This document shows positions 7,532 to 15,349 of a DNA stretch of 35,056 bases, one piece after another; the stretch's first letter is position 1, and every line of letters starts with the position of its first letter. The translations under genes and the position numbers were made by a program. The notes beneath the pieces were generated by a model. It saw only the letters and a list, made by a program, of their open reading frames with translations, searched no databases and was not told where the DNA came from. Source of the DNA: a virus; the IMG/VR virus record IMGVR_UViG_3300029448_004129, positions 1 to 35,056 of that record, one strand, 5' to 3'.

Positions 7532-7552
7532 TATATCACCGCCTTTGAGTTG

Positions 7553-7578
7553 AGAGTGGCGCTATTACACGCCACTCT
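7553..7578 (-). other. RNA hairpin in the bS21 leader
   Basis: AGAGTGGCG (7553-7561) and CGCCACTCT (7570-7578) are perfect 9-bp inverted arms around an 8-base loop. The hairpin lies between the cobS stop and the bS21 start, about 22 bases before the ATG. No U-tract follows on either strand, so it looks like an mRNA structure (regulatory or processing site) and not a terminator. Confidence 0.65.
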
Positions 7579-7606
7579 ATTGAGGTCTACATTATGAAAA
7601 ATGGGT

Positions 7607-8782
7607 TTAGTTATTATCACTAATAACCTCCTCACCATCATTGGAAGATCCTTGGTTTAGTTCATCAAGTGAAACGCCTGCGTCTACTTTGGTGTACAAA
7701 TCAAGGAAACTCTTTTTAGTATCTTCGTCAAAACGATTGATACATACTTCGACAGCCTTTAGTTTGTTACCAAAGATTGCGAAAGCATTGATTATATGAA
7801 CCAATCTTCTGGTAGCGATAATCTCATCTACCCCACCATCAAAGAAGGTTCTACGAATAACATCTGCCCACTTAACAAGATTACCAGTAAAGTCAGTATC
7901 TTTTAAGTTATATGCGGACATAACGTTATCTAATATTTTTTGTTCAGTTTTAGCATTTGGATATTCTTGTTCGAAAGTAACAGGAAATCTTTCTAGGAAT
8001 GCCTCGTTCAAAATGTTAGTACCAATAAATCTACCGTCATCAGAACCTTTACCTTTAGTATTGGCAGTTGCGATAACATTGAACCCTTGTGAAGGTTCTA
8101 CAAAGGTACCAGTCTTCTTAAGGAAGACACCGTTACCTTCTAATATTGGTTGTAAACACATAATCTTATTAGAAGCCAAATCAATCTCATCTAATAATAG
8201 AACAGCACCACGTTTCATAGCGTCAACTACTGGACCATCATGCCAAACTGTTTGACCGTCTTGCAATCTAAACCCACCAAGTAAATCGTCCTCGTCAGTT
8301 TCGATTGTTATATTAACACGGATTAATTCTCTTTTGAGTTCCGCACAACTTTGGATAATATTCAAAGTTTTACCATTACCAGATAACCCAGTAATAAATG
8401 TTGGATAGAAAATTTTAGATTTAACGATATTCTTAATATCTCTAAAGTTACCAAAAGGTACAAATGTTTCTTCTTTAGAAGGTACCAAATTTTCTTTGAT
8501 AGTCTCTGCCGTTTGAATACGACCCTTAGTAACAGGTTGAGGTTTAGGAGTAGAAACTTTTTGTTTTACGTTCTTACTCGGATTTACGATATTGGGTAAT
8601 ACATATATACCACGACCTTTTCTAGCCACTTGATTTTTATATCTCCAATGTGATACCCAACTACCATCAACATTGAAATTGTTTTCAAGGTTTTTGATTT
8701 GTTGAGTAGTAATCTCTAACGAACCGTACTCACTATGAGCAAGTTCAACAAATTTTATTTTATCGTCATTCAATTTAGTCAT
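7607..8782 (-). CDS. cobS: CobS-like AAA+ ATPase (MoxR-type)
   Basis: The 391-residue product has an N-terminal 60-residue region with a helix-turn-helix-like VDGSWVSHWRYKN segment, a Pro/Lys linker (about 65-105), then an AAA+ core. Walker A is GLSGNGKT (132-139) and Walker B is LLLDEID (195-201). A sensor region with FNVIATANTKG and the arginine-rich LNEAFLERFPVTFE follow. This is the CobS-type ATPase common in marine T4-like phages. In bacteria CobS with CobT powers cobalt insertion into the corrin ring. More generally, MoxR-type ATPases remodel targets with VWA partners. The adjacent VWA gene with a twin promoter is the natural partner. No CobN is in the window, so true cobaltochelatase function is not shown. 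Confidence 0.92.
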   Translation of the reverse strand: MTKLNDDKIKFVELAHSEYGSLEITTQQIKNLENNFNVDGSWVSHWRYKNQVARKGRGIYVLPNIVNPSKNVKQKVSTPKPQPVTKGRIQTAETIKENLVPSKEETFVPFGNFRDIKNIVKSKIFYPTFITGLSGNGKTLNIIQSCAELKRELIRVNITIETDEDDLLGGFRLQDGQTVWHDGPVVDAMKRGAVLLLDEIDLASNKIMCLQPILEGNGVFLKKTGTFVEPSQGFNVIATANTKGKGSDDGRFIGTNILNEAFLERFPVTFEQEYPNAKTEQKILDNVMSAYNLKDTDFTGNLVKWADVIRRTFFDGGVDEIIATRRLVHIINAFAIFGNKLKAVEVCINRFDEDTKKSFLDLYTKVDAGVSLDELNQGSSNDGEEVISDNN

Positions 8783-8815
8783 AATATAGTCCTCACTATT
8801 TTTAATTATTCTTAT

Positions 8816-8844
8816 ATCCTATCATACTTTTGGTGATTTGTCAA
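8816..8844 (-). promoter_or_regulatory. Sigma70-type promoter of the CobS-like gene
   Basis: TTGACA at 8844-8839, a 17-bp spacer and TAGGAT at 8821-8816 with TGA before it. The 33-base leader contains GAGGA ahead of the ATG at 8782. The whole arrangement is copied in front of the neighbouring VWA gene. Confidence 0.8.
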
Positions 8845-8865
8845 GCACAATCGTAAAATTAAAAG

Positions 8866-8877
8866 CATTATATTTCA
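8866..8877 (-). promoter_or_regulatory. Conserved upstream box TGAAATATAATG (cobS)
   Basis: This box lies exactly 21 bases upstream of the -35. The same box with one change (TGAAATATAACG) lies exactly 21 bases upstream of the -35 of the VWA gene. It may be an activator site or UP-like element. Confidence 0.55.
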
Positions 8878-8882
8878 ACAAC

Positions 8883-11090
8883 TTAGGCAACTTTCGAAAT
8901 AAATTTGTTAAGTAATACCCTAGAAACCTTCTTGGATTTGAAATTTTTAAGGAATTGTTGTTTCATCTTCGCTGTTGTCATATCATTAGTGATATTCACT
9001 TCCTCGTCTTTAACCTGTAGTTTAGACTTAGGCATGATATACAATTCATCATATCCAACATTCTGTATGGTAATACAACCATTCGCTCTTAATTCTTTTT
9101 TGTATTCTTCATATCTTCCGTAACCCATGTAATCTTTAGCAGTAGATACAAAAGAAGATACATCAGAAAAACTAACATTCTTACCGTGAGTAATATAGAA
9201 ACCAATCAGTTGACTACCAGTCTTATTTTTGAAGTAATTGAACATACCCTCATGGGCAGCCTTAAACATACTTCTCTGGTTGTGTCTATCGTTATACTTG
9301 AATTGATAGTTGCCATCTTGTATTACAAGTTGTCCGTTTGAGTAGTCAGCATTATATTTTTTATTTACATCACCATCATACGGAGATACTTCTTGGGATT
9401 GATCTCTTTCTTTAGTAAACGCACCCTTGATGTGTCCACACCCATCTGTTAAGAATATAGTGGTCATCTTTTGGATCTTGTAATCTTTTTGAAACTTGTT
9501 TACCAGATCAATAGATTGTAAGATAGCACTATCAAGTGGAGTACCACCAAGTCTCATACATTGTGGCATTTTGAAAGAGTAATCTCTATCATCATCATAG
9601 TGGTAGTATCTACCAGAACCTCTGTGTGAGTAGTAATCTATAATTTTATGGAAGTATGCCATTGAAGCATTATACTGTGGAGTTTTAACAGTTGTATCAA
9701 CTAACTCAATCATAGTAACATTTTCCATAATCAATTCGTTTTCATTATCATAAATGTATGGAGTGTTATCATATCTCTCACCAAAACCGATATACTCATC
9801 ACTCTTTAATTTAAAGTGTTTGATATTGATATCAGAAAAGGCATATACTTTACAAGGTATCTGTACTGCCTTACAAAACATAACTAGGTTGGCAGTTTGA
9901 ATTAAGGTATCGTGTAAACAAGAATCCATACTACCCGACCAATCTACAACTAATATCATGCCATGATTTTTTGCACCGGGCGTGATATCAATTCTTTTAA
10001 AGATATCATCATTATATTTGTATTGGTGTAATTTACTCATATTCAACATACCAGTTTTTGATGTTTTAGTTCTTTTATAATCATCAGCAGATTTTTTCAT
10101 TTCAAATTCTTTAATCATATAGTTAACAGTTCTTAACTGTTGTCTTTTAAATGATTGAAATTTCTGGTAATACTCACCACGATGTTCTAAATTATGTTCA
10201 TCAAATAATGATACAACTGTTTTATTATCAACCGTGCTTGATTTACGTTTTGGTAAAGTTACATATTGGTTATCTTTGTATTCTTTATCTTGTGGTTTGA
10301 ATTGAGACTTTTTGTTCTCATCATATGCCTTATCAGTTATTGCCTCGTTCTTCGCTTCCCCACCGTCTTGTCCGTTATTGTCACCTTCTTCTTCCCCACC
10401 GTCTTGGTCTTCTTCTTCTCCTTGAACAGGATCAGTTCCATCTTCGGCAGAAGTTTCCTGATCAGACTCTTGTTGCTCACCATCACCTCTTACTGTTATA
10501 TTAATTTCTTGTTCTTCATATTGTTCTTCGTCAAATTCTTCCGTACCAGAATAATCGAAAATATCTTGGACTAACTTTTCAACATCTTTCCATGTATCAA
10601 GTGTTTCACTTCTTTTTACGAACCCTTGTTCGATATCATTAAACTCAATATCATTCATAGTATAACCAGATTTGGTATAAACATTAAGTCTATCAATAAA
10701 TCGCATACCGTTGATATCTCTATCTTCTAATCTGAAAAAATCTCTTTCTAATAATTCATTGTAACCATTGAAGTAAGATTTTCTTAGACCAGGATATTTT
10801 AATTTCATCTTTTTATCAATACGGATATCCTCTACTACGTTATAGTAAGAATGTGGTATTTTAGATTTTTTGATTTCTTGTACGTCTTCGATTGGAGTAT
10901 GTAAAGCGTGACCAACTTCGTGTCCGACTAACATATCATATAAATCGTTAGACATATCTTCCCAGATAGGAAGACATAATAATCTTTGTTTAGGTACAAA
11001 GTATGCCGTCTCAACGTTTCTATGTTGAACCGTAATGTTTTCTGTTGCCAGTAATCTAGCAAGATTTGATTTTTGTTCTTTAGTTATCAT
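8883..11090 (-). CDS. CobT-like VWA protein with HExxH metallopeptidase motif
   Basis: I start at the ATG at 11090, close behind GAGGA; a TTG three codons earlier would overlap that site. The 735-residue protein has three parts. The N-terminal part carries HEVGH (57-61) and VVEDIRID (86-93), a layout like gluzincin metallopeptidases. The middle (about 185-247) is an acidic Glu/Asp/Gln/Gly linker. The C-terminal part is a von Willebrand A domain with the MIDAS motif DWSGS (383-387), GGTPLDSAI and TIFLTDGCGH. Bacterial CobT has the same acidic linker and C-terminal VWA domain and acts with CobS. The HExxH region suggests a peptidase or a metal-binding relic. The nearly identical promoter with cobS supports a joint complex. 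Substrate is unknown. Confidence 0.9.
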   Translation of the reverse strand: MITKEQKSNLARLLATENITVQHRNVETAYFVPKQRLLCLPIWEDMSNDLYDMLVGHEVGHALHTPIEDVQEIKKSKIPHSYYNVVEDIRIDKKMKLKYPGLRKSYFNGYNELLERDFFRLEDRDINGMRFIDRLNVYTKSGYTMNDIEFNDIEQGFVKRSETLDTWKDVEKLVQDIFDYSGTEEFDEEQYEEQEINITVRGDGEQQESDQETSAEDGTDPVQGEEEDQDGGEEEGDNNGQDGGEAKNEAITDKAYDENKKSQFKPQDKEYKDNQYVTLPKRKSSTVDNKTVVSLFDEHNLEHRGEYYQKFQSFKRQQLRTVNYMIKEFEMKKSADDYKRTKTSKTGMLNMSKLHQYKYNDDIFKRIDITPGAKNHGMILVVDWSGSMDSCLHDTLIQTANLVMFCKAVQIPCKVYAFSDINIKHFKLKSDEYIGFGERYDNTPYIYDNENELIMENVTMIELVDTTVKTPQYNASMAYFHKIIDYYSHRGSGRYYHYDDDRDYSFKMPQCMRLGGTPLDSAILQSIDLVNKFQKDYKIQKMTTIFLTDGCGHIKGAFTKERDQSQEVSPYDGDVNKKYNADYSNGQLVIQDGNYQFKYNDRHNQRSMFKAAHEGMFNYFKNKTGSQLIGFYITHGKNVSFSDVSSFVSTAKDYMGYGRYEEYKKELRANGCITIQNVGYDELYIMPKSKLQVKDEEVNITNDMTTAKMKQQFLKNFKSKKVSRVLLNKFISKVA

Positions 11091-11118
11091 AGTCCTCAAT
11101 ATTTTTAATTATGATACT

Positions 11119-11147
11119 ATCCTACACTATTTTTTGGTAAAAGTCAA
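11119..11147 (-). promoter_or_regulatory. Sigma70-type promoter of the VWA/HExxH gene
   Basis: TTGACT at 11147-11142, a 17-bp spacer and TAGGAT at 11124-11119. The leader shares ATAATTAAAAATA and TGAGGACTAT with that of the CobS-like gene. Confidence 0.8.
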
Positions 11148-11168
11148 TATATTTTTTTAAGAAAAAAA

Positions 11169-11180
11169 CGTTATATTTCA
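11169..11180 (-). promoter_or_regulatory. Conserved upstream box TGAAATATAACG (VWA gene)
   Basis: Twin of the box at 8866-8877, with the same 21-base distance to the -35. See the cobS entry. Confidence 0.55.
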
Positions 11181-11194
11181 GTAAGTTGGGTGGG

Positions 11195-11210
11195 GTGCGA
11201 CATTCCGCAC
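11195..11210 (-). other. Small hairpin after the TAGT-like gene
   Basis: GTGCG and CGCAC form a 5-bp stem around six bases, just after the stop of the glycosyltransferase gene. No U-tract adjoins it, though a T-run occurs about 25 bases further. It is a weak candidate for a transcript end. Confidence 0.3.
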
Positions 11211-11213
11211 AGC

Positions 11214-12755
11214 CTAGTGGACCGCTTTCCAGTCAAAATCCGTCACTAATTCCATGCCATATTCGTTATTTTCATCTGGCAATACCACATCTGGTTTCAA
11301 TTTTAACTTGTTGACCTTGAATGGTGTATAATCCACAAAGTGGTGCCATCTACCATATTTCCAAACTAGGGTCGCAACGTCTGGGTGCATGTCGACCAAC
11401 ATTTGAGATTTGTTGATTGTGCCATCTACGTTATAACCTGTCTCCTTAAATTCTTCGTTATCTGTATTCTCGGCATGATAAAATTCTGCTGTGTTACCAC
11501 CCTTTACAGTTTGAGTTGCAGCCTTACCTTGTAGAAAGGCATTGAACTGGACGCACACATCACCATCTTTCAAAACTCTCAAACAGATATCAGTATCTTC
11601 ATTGTATCTACCACGCCATCTATGTTTCGTATCGTTACGAATTAGTAAACAACTGTATATTCTAGTGTTAGATACAAAAGGTGGATAGTTACTGTCTGGT
11701 GCGATAAAGAAACGATATTGTGGACCTGCGATATAAACATTTGAGTATCTATCAACGAAATCTTCCATCACTTGAAATCCTACACCACTTTCAAATCGTA
11801 TTCTCTTGTTATTATGTAATCTGTAAAAGTCTGTAATGTTATCATCAAACACCCAATGACTTGTTGCACCAATAGATATGGAATGATCCCATGCCCAGTT
11901 TCTTGCACGACCGGGTCCATCACCGTGATTGGAGAATGGTGCCTCTAGTAGAGTTACATAAGGTCGAATATTAAAATTATCTAGTGCCTTATCATAGTCG
12001 TTCATGTCTTGTGGTTCTACTACGATATAGTGTGGTATCTCCATACGTGCCAGTGACCTACTCGTTATCATTGTGTCACTACGACCTTTACTTACGATAT
12101 AACAAGGGTGTCTTGGATTAGTTCTACCATTTGGTTGCACCCATCTTAATAGTAAATTTTTTGTTATCTCTAATTTTGGATGCCAGATAGATTTAGATTT
12201 CTCTGTGACCTCTTGTTGTATCTTCTCACCAAACTCTTTATAATCTTCCTGTGTTCTAAAGTGTAATAGAAACTTACGATATGGTGCGTTGTCTTCTTGT
12301 TTATATTCTGGCATGCCCTTCCAATGTTTTGGCCATGCGTTCTCTTGTATCTCACTATCTCTCGTTTTGTCTGCCTTTATCTTACCAAAAAATTTTTTTG
12401 CTTTCTTTGGTTCTATCTTACTTCTATCAATGACAACTTGTTCATCATCATCTGCCAAGAATGACGTGCCTGCACTTGATGATTTTAATGGGTAGTACGT
12501 TTCTGATACGTTACCTGGTATAGATTGATTTATCTTCTTACAAAAATCTTCTAGGTCATCTAGGTTTCTGAATGCCATGTATATCGTCTTATACACATCA
12601 TCTTTTGTCTTCGTTTCTTTTTGTTTGTGATCGACAACAGCGTCAGCGATTAATTCATCACCCTCAACATGTCTATCAAGTGTGGCGATATAGTCATCAT
12701 TTTTGACCTGTGTCTTTTCCATAAAATTATCATATCTTGCACTTTCTTTAACCAT
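11214..12755 (-). CDS. TET/JBP-associated-type glycosyltransferase (TAGT-like) with duplicated N-terminal motif
   Basis: I start at the ATG at 12755, preceded by GAGGAG; it overlaps the stop of the upstream glycosyltransferase by one base. The 513-residue product has a C-terminal GT-A-like domain (about 205-485): CYIVSKGRSDTMITSRSL (218-235), HYIVVEPQDMNDYDKAL (242-258), GDGPGRARNWAWD (278-290), metal-site DDN (304-306) and YNEDTDICLRVL (384-395). This is the pattern of TAGT enzymes, proposed to glycosylate oxidised bases in phage DNA. The N-terminal half carries two copies of a short motif, FRNLDDLEDFCKKINQ (62-77) and FRTQEDYKEFGEKIQQ (166-181), each ending in a Tyr/Trp-x-Pro turn. Sugar donor and acceptor are unknown; a virion or lipid target is an alternative. 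Confidence 0.8.
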   Translation of the reverse strand: MVKESARYDNFMEKTQVKNDDYIATLDRHVEGDELIADAVVDHKQKETKTKDDVYKTIYMAFRNLDDLEDFCKKINQSIPGNVSETYYPLKSSSAGTSFLADDDEQVVIDRSKIEPKKAKKFFGKIKADKTRDSEIQENAWPKHWKGMPEYKQEDNAPYRKFLLHFRTQEDYKEFGEKIQQEVTEKSKSIWHPKLEITKNLLLRWVQPNGRTNPRHPCYIVSKGRSDTMITSRSLARMEIPHYIVVEPQDMNDYDKALDNFNIRPYVTLLEAPFSNHGDGPGRARNWAWDHSISIGATSHWVFDDNITDFYRLHNNKRIRFESGVGFQVMEDFVDRYSNVYIAGPQYRFFIAPDSNYPPFVSNTRIYSCLLIRNDTKHRWRGRYNEDTDICLRVLKDGDVCVQFNAFLQGKAATQTVKGGNTAEFYHAENTDNEEFKETGYNVDGTINKSQMLVDMHPDVATLVWKYGRWHHFVDYTPFKVNKLKLKPDVVLPDENNEYGMELVTDFDWKAVH

Positions 12756-13603
12756 CAAATAAACTCCTCTAAACTATTTGTATTACCCTTCTTATATGCC
12801 TTCGACCAAGACACCTTGACTTTACCATAGTCTCTGAATCCACCCTTAACTCTAGTGCCGTCAGTATTATATAGGATTTTAAAAAACTCTGGGAATCGTT
12901 CTTGTATCTTTTTATGGTCGTTATGTGTTTGTTCGAATGTTTGATTATCCCATATAGTTGATGGCATAGACTTTTTATTAACACTCGTATTTGAAAAACA
13001 AAACTCACTCGAAACTCTGTTACCATATCCATTAGTTAATAGTGTTAGAAAAAAATGTGTATCTTCCATAACTCGTATAGATGTTAGGTCCCACTTTGGT
13101 AAGTCATCTTTAAAATCTTTACCATTAAACCAGACACCACTACCAAGACTAGAATTATTTACAAAGTATTTGTCTGATGGTGGATTCTCTACATGGCTAC
13201 AACCACAGAATGTCACATCTGGTTCATCTAACCACTTCTCGTATAGTTCAAACATTTCTAGTATATCATCTGGTGTCGCATTACGTCTGGATTTCTCCAT
13301 GTTATCTTTGCCACCAAAGTATTTACTATTACGTCTATGAAAATTTAAGTCATCATCTAATACAACGTACTTCTCATCTTTTGCCGTATCGTAAATATAT
13401 TTTCTTGTTCTTGGTAAACAATAATAATCTGAGTAATGATATTCTGGTGTGTTTGGTAATATACAATAGTTCAGGTCTAGGTTGTATTCAGCCAGTTCAT
13501 GTGCCTGTATGACCAATACAACGTTCTTCTTCAACTCATCTGGTAAATGGTTGTATGTTATCTGATTATTATATCTATGGACAGTTGGTATATAAATTTT
13601 CAT
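12755..13603 (-). CDS. GT-A type glycosyltransferase, related to the next gene
   Basis: The 282-residue product begins MKIYIPTVHRYNNQITYN, continues VVLVIQAHELAEY (28-40) and has a DxD-type YVVLDDDLNF (79-88, acidic 83-85). The later VMEDTHFFLTLLTNG (178-192) matches YNEDTDICLRVLKDG of the downstream TAGT-like protein, so both share the same fold and motif order. There is no signal peptide or membrane segment. It is the first gene of a two-gene unit with its own promoter; TATAAT lies eight bases before the ATG and no Shine-Dalgarno sequence is visible. Sequential sugar additions by the pair, or two different sugars, are possible. The acceptor is not shown by sequence. Confidence 0.78.
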   Translation of the reverse strand: MKIYIPTVHRYNNQITYNHLPDELKKNVVLVIQAHELAEYNLDLNYCILPNTPEYHYSDYYCLPRTRKYIYDTAKDEKYVVLDDDLNFHRRNSKYFGGKDNMEKSRRNATPDDILEMFELYEKWLDEPDVTFCGCSHVENPPSDKYFVNNSSLGSGVWFNGKDFKDDLPKWDLTSIRVMEDTHFFLTLLTNGYGNRVSSEFCFSNTSVNKKSMPSTIWDNQTFEQTHNDHKKIQERFPEFFKILYNTDGTRVKGGFRDYGKVKVSWSKAYKKGNTNSLEEFI

Positions 13604-13611
13604 ATTTCTAT

Positions 13612-13640
13612 ATTATATCACAAAATTAAAAAAAAGTCAA
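13612..13640 (-). promoter_or_regulatory. Sigma70-type promoter of the glycosyltransferase pair
   Basis: TTGACT at 13640-13635, a 17-bp spacer and TATAAT at 13617-13612 with TGA before it. It starts two bases beyond the gene 46 stop codon. Eight bases separate the -10 from the ATG at 13603. Confidence 0.87.
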
Positions 13641-13642
13641 GC

Positions 13643-15349
13643 CTACTCCACAATTTTAGTGAAATTCCCTGCTTTTTCAAATCTCATTACGTTGGCAAAC
13701 TTATCTGCTATCATATCTGTTTTGTGGGATATGATAAAGATATTCTCACCTTCTAATGTATTTAGGATTTTAAGAAAGTCGTCCGTGCCTGTGCCATCTA
13801 AACTACTATCAAATATCTCATCTAACAATAATAGGTTGGTCGATATACTATTCTTCATCTTTGCAATAGCACGCCAAGTAAATAACAATGCAAGATTTAT
13901 TCTCATCTTCTCACCCTCACTAAAAGAGGCATAAGAGAACTCATCACGGAATCTACTTCTTATCGTTTCCTTAAACTCATTATCTAATCTAAAGTTTACA
14001 AAGAAGTCCATACTCGCAAGGTACTTATTAATCAACTGGTTCATTATTGGTAGATATTGTTTGATTACTTTTGTCTTAATACCTGTATCGTTCAACATTG
14101 TTTTTGCTGCCTGTAAATAATCTAGTTCTTCTTTTTTTATCTGTTTCTTTTCATCTATTTGTGTTTGTTGATTTTCTAGTTCAGATAATTTGCCCTTCGC
14201 TTCGCCACTGTCACTAGATTGTTGTTTTAACTCATCTATCTTATGTGTCAATTTTGTGTTAATATTGTGTAACTCTATTTTTGATTGTTCAAACTTAGCA
14301 ACGTCAATCTCTACGGTTCTTATCTCTGCCTCTATCGTTTGTATTTTTTCTAATCGTGTACTCAACGACCTTATCTCTTTGTCAGCGTCTTCTAATGCTT
14401 GATTCCATTTCATTATGTCTTTGTTATTTTCAGCAATCATAATTTGTTTATTAGATAACGTTTGTTTACATGTTGGACAATCATCATGGTTCTCGTAGAA
14501 TGATTTGTGTTTGTTACACTCTTTCAACTTACTCTCAAACTGTGCCTCAAAGTTTCTTAGTTTATCAGATTTGTTCGATAGGTTGTCTTTGTCTATTATA
14601 TCTTTTCTCAACTTTGATATCTCTGCCTGTAACCCTTGTATGTGTGTATTATATTTGTCTATAGCATTCGTATTACTCGTAACTTTCTGTATCTCACTTT
14701 GTACTTCTATGTCGGATCTTAATTGTAGTTTTTCAATATATTCTTTTTGTGTGTCTATCTTATTTGATACTATATCCAACTCTCTCAATATATCTTTGAC
14801 CTGTTCTTCTTGTTCTTTTATTCTTATCTTTGCCAACATTTGCATAACGGAGAATATCTTAATATCAAGTATATCTTCAACAACCTCTCGTCTATGTGCT
14901 GTCTTCAATTCCATGAACGGCACGAAGGTACTACTACCCAGTATTACGACCTGGGTAAAACTACGGTAGTTGAATTTAAGTATTTGTTGTTCTAACATTT
15001 TCTGATGGTCTGCTATCGTTGCGTCTTGGTCCATCATTTCATCATTCAAGTATATCTCAAAGAGACCAGGTTTCATACCTCGTCTTATCTTATACTTGTT
15101 ATTTGCGATAGAAAATTCTAACTCAACCTCTGTGCCACCTAGATTGACACTATTAATCATTTGTTCTTTTTTTATCTCTCTAAATGGTTTATTAAAAAGA
15201 GCAAAACACAATGCGTCTAATATGGTCGATTTACCTGCACCATTGTGACCAACGATGAGCGTGGTACTGTTCTGGTTTAGGGGTACTTCTATAAATTGGT
15301 TACCAGATGAAAGAAAGTTCTTCCACCTGATCTTTTCAAATATTATCAT
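13643..15349 (-). CDS. 46: Recombination endonuclease subunit, SMC/Rad50-like (T4 gp46)
   Basis: The 568-residue protein (T4 gp46: 560) has Walker A GHNGAGKS (34-41), two long coiled-coil arms, a zinc hook CPTC in the centre, the ABC signature FSEGEKMRI and Walker B LLLLDEIFDSSLD near the C-terminus. With gp47 it forms the Rad50/Mre11-type complex that resects DNA ends for recombination-dependent replication and host DNA degradation. The ATG overlaps the stop of the 2OG-oxygenase gene (TAATG). It ends the gp55-gp47-oxygenase-gp46 unit. Confidence 0.97.
   Translation of the reverse strand: MIIFEKIRWKNFLSSGNQFIEVPLNQNSTTLIVGHNGAGKSTILDALCFALFNKPFREIKKEQMINSVNLGGTEVELEFSIANNKYKIRRGMKPGLFEIYLNDEMMDQDATIADHQKMLEQQILKFNYRSFTQVVILGSSTFVPFMELKTAHRREVVEDILDIKIFSVMQMLAKIRIKEQEEQVKDILRELDIVSNKIDTQKEYIEKLQLRSDIEVQSEIQKVTSNTNAIDKYNTHIQGLQAEISKLRKDIIDKDNLSNKSDKLRNFEAQFESKLKECNKHKSFYENHDDCPTCKQTLSNKQIMIAENNKDIMKWNQALEDADKEIRSLSTRLEKIQTIEAEIRTVEIDVAKFEQSKIELHNINTKLTHKIDELKQQSSDSGEAKGKLSELENQQTQIDEKKQIKKEELDYLQAAKTMLNDTGIKTKVIKQYLPIMNQLINKYLASMDFFVNFRLDNEFKETIRSRFRDEFSYASFSEGEKMRINLALLFTWRAIAKMKNSISTNLLLLDEIFDSSLDGTGTDDFLKILNTLEGENIFIISHKTDMIADKFANVMRFEKAGNFTKIVE

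Noticed and set aside
7529-7558. TATAAT overlapping the bS21 ATG as a further leaderless-type promoter
   Set aside because: The -10 would overlap the start codon itself and no TTGACA-like box lies upstream at a workable distance.
10266-10574. Plus-strand frame with several apparent membrane segments
   Set aside because: It lies opposite the acidic linker of the VWA protein, whose GAA/GAT codons read as Phe, Leu and Ile on the other strand. No start signals are present.
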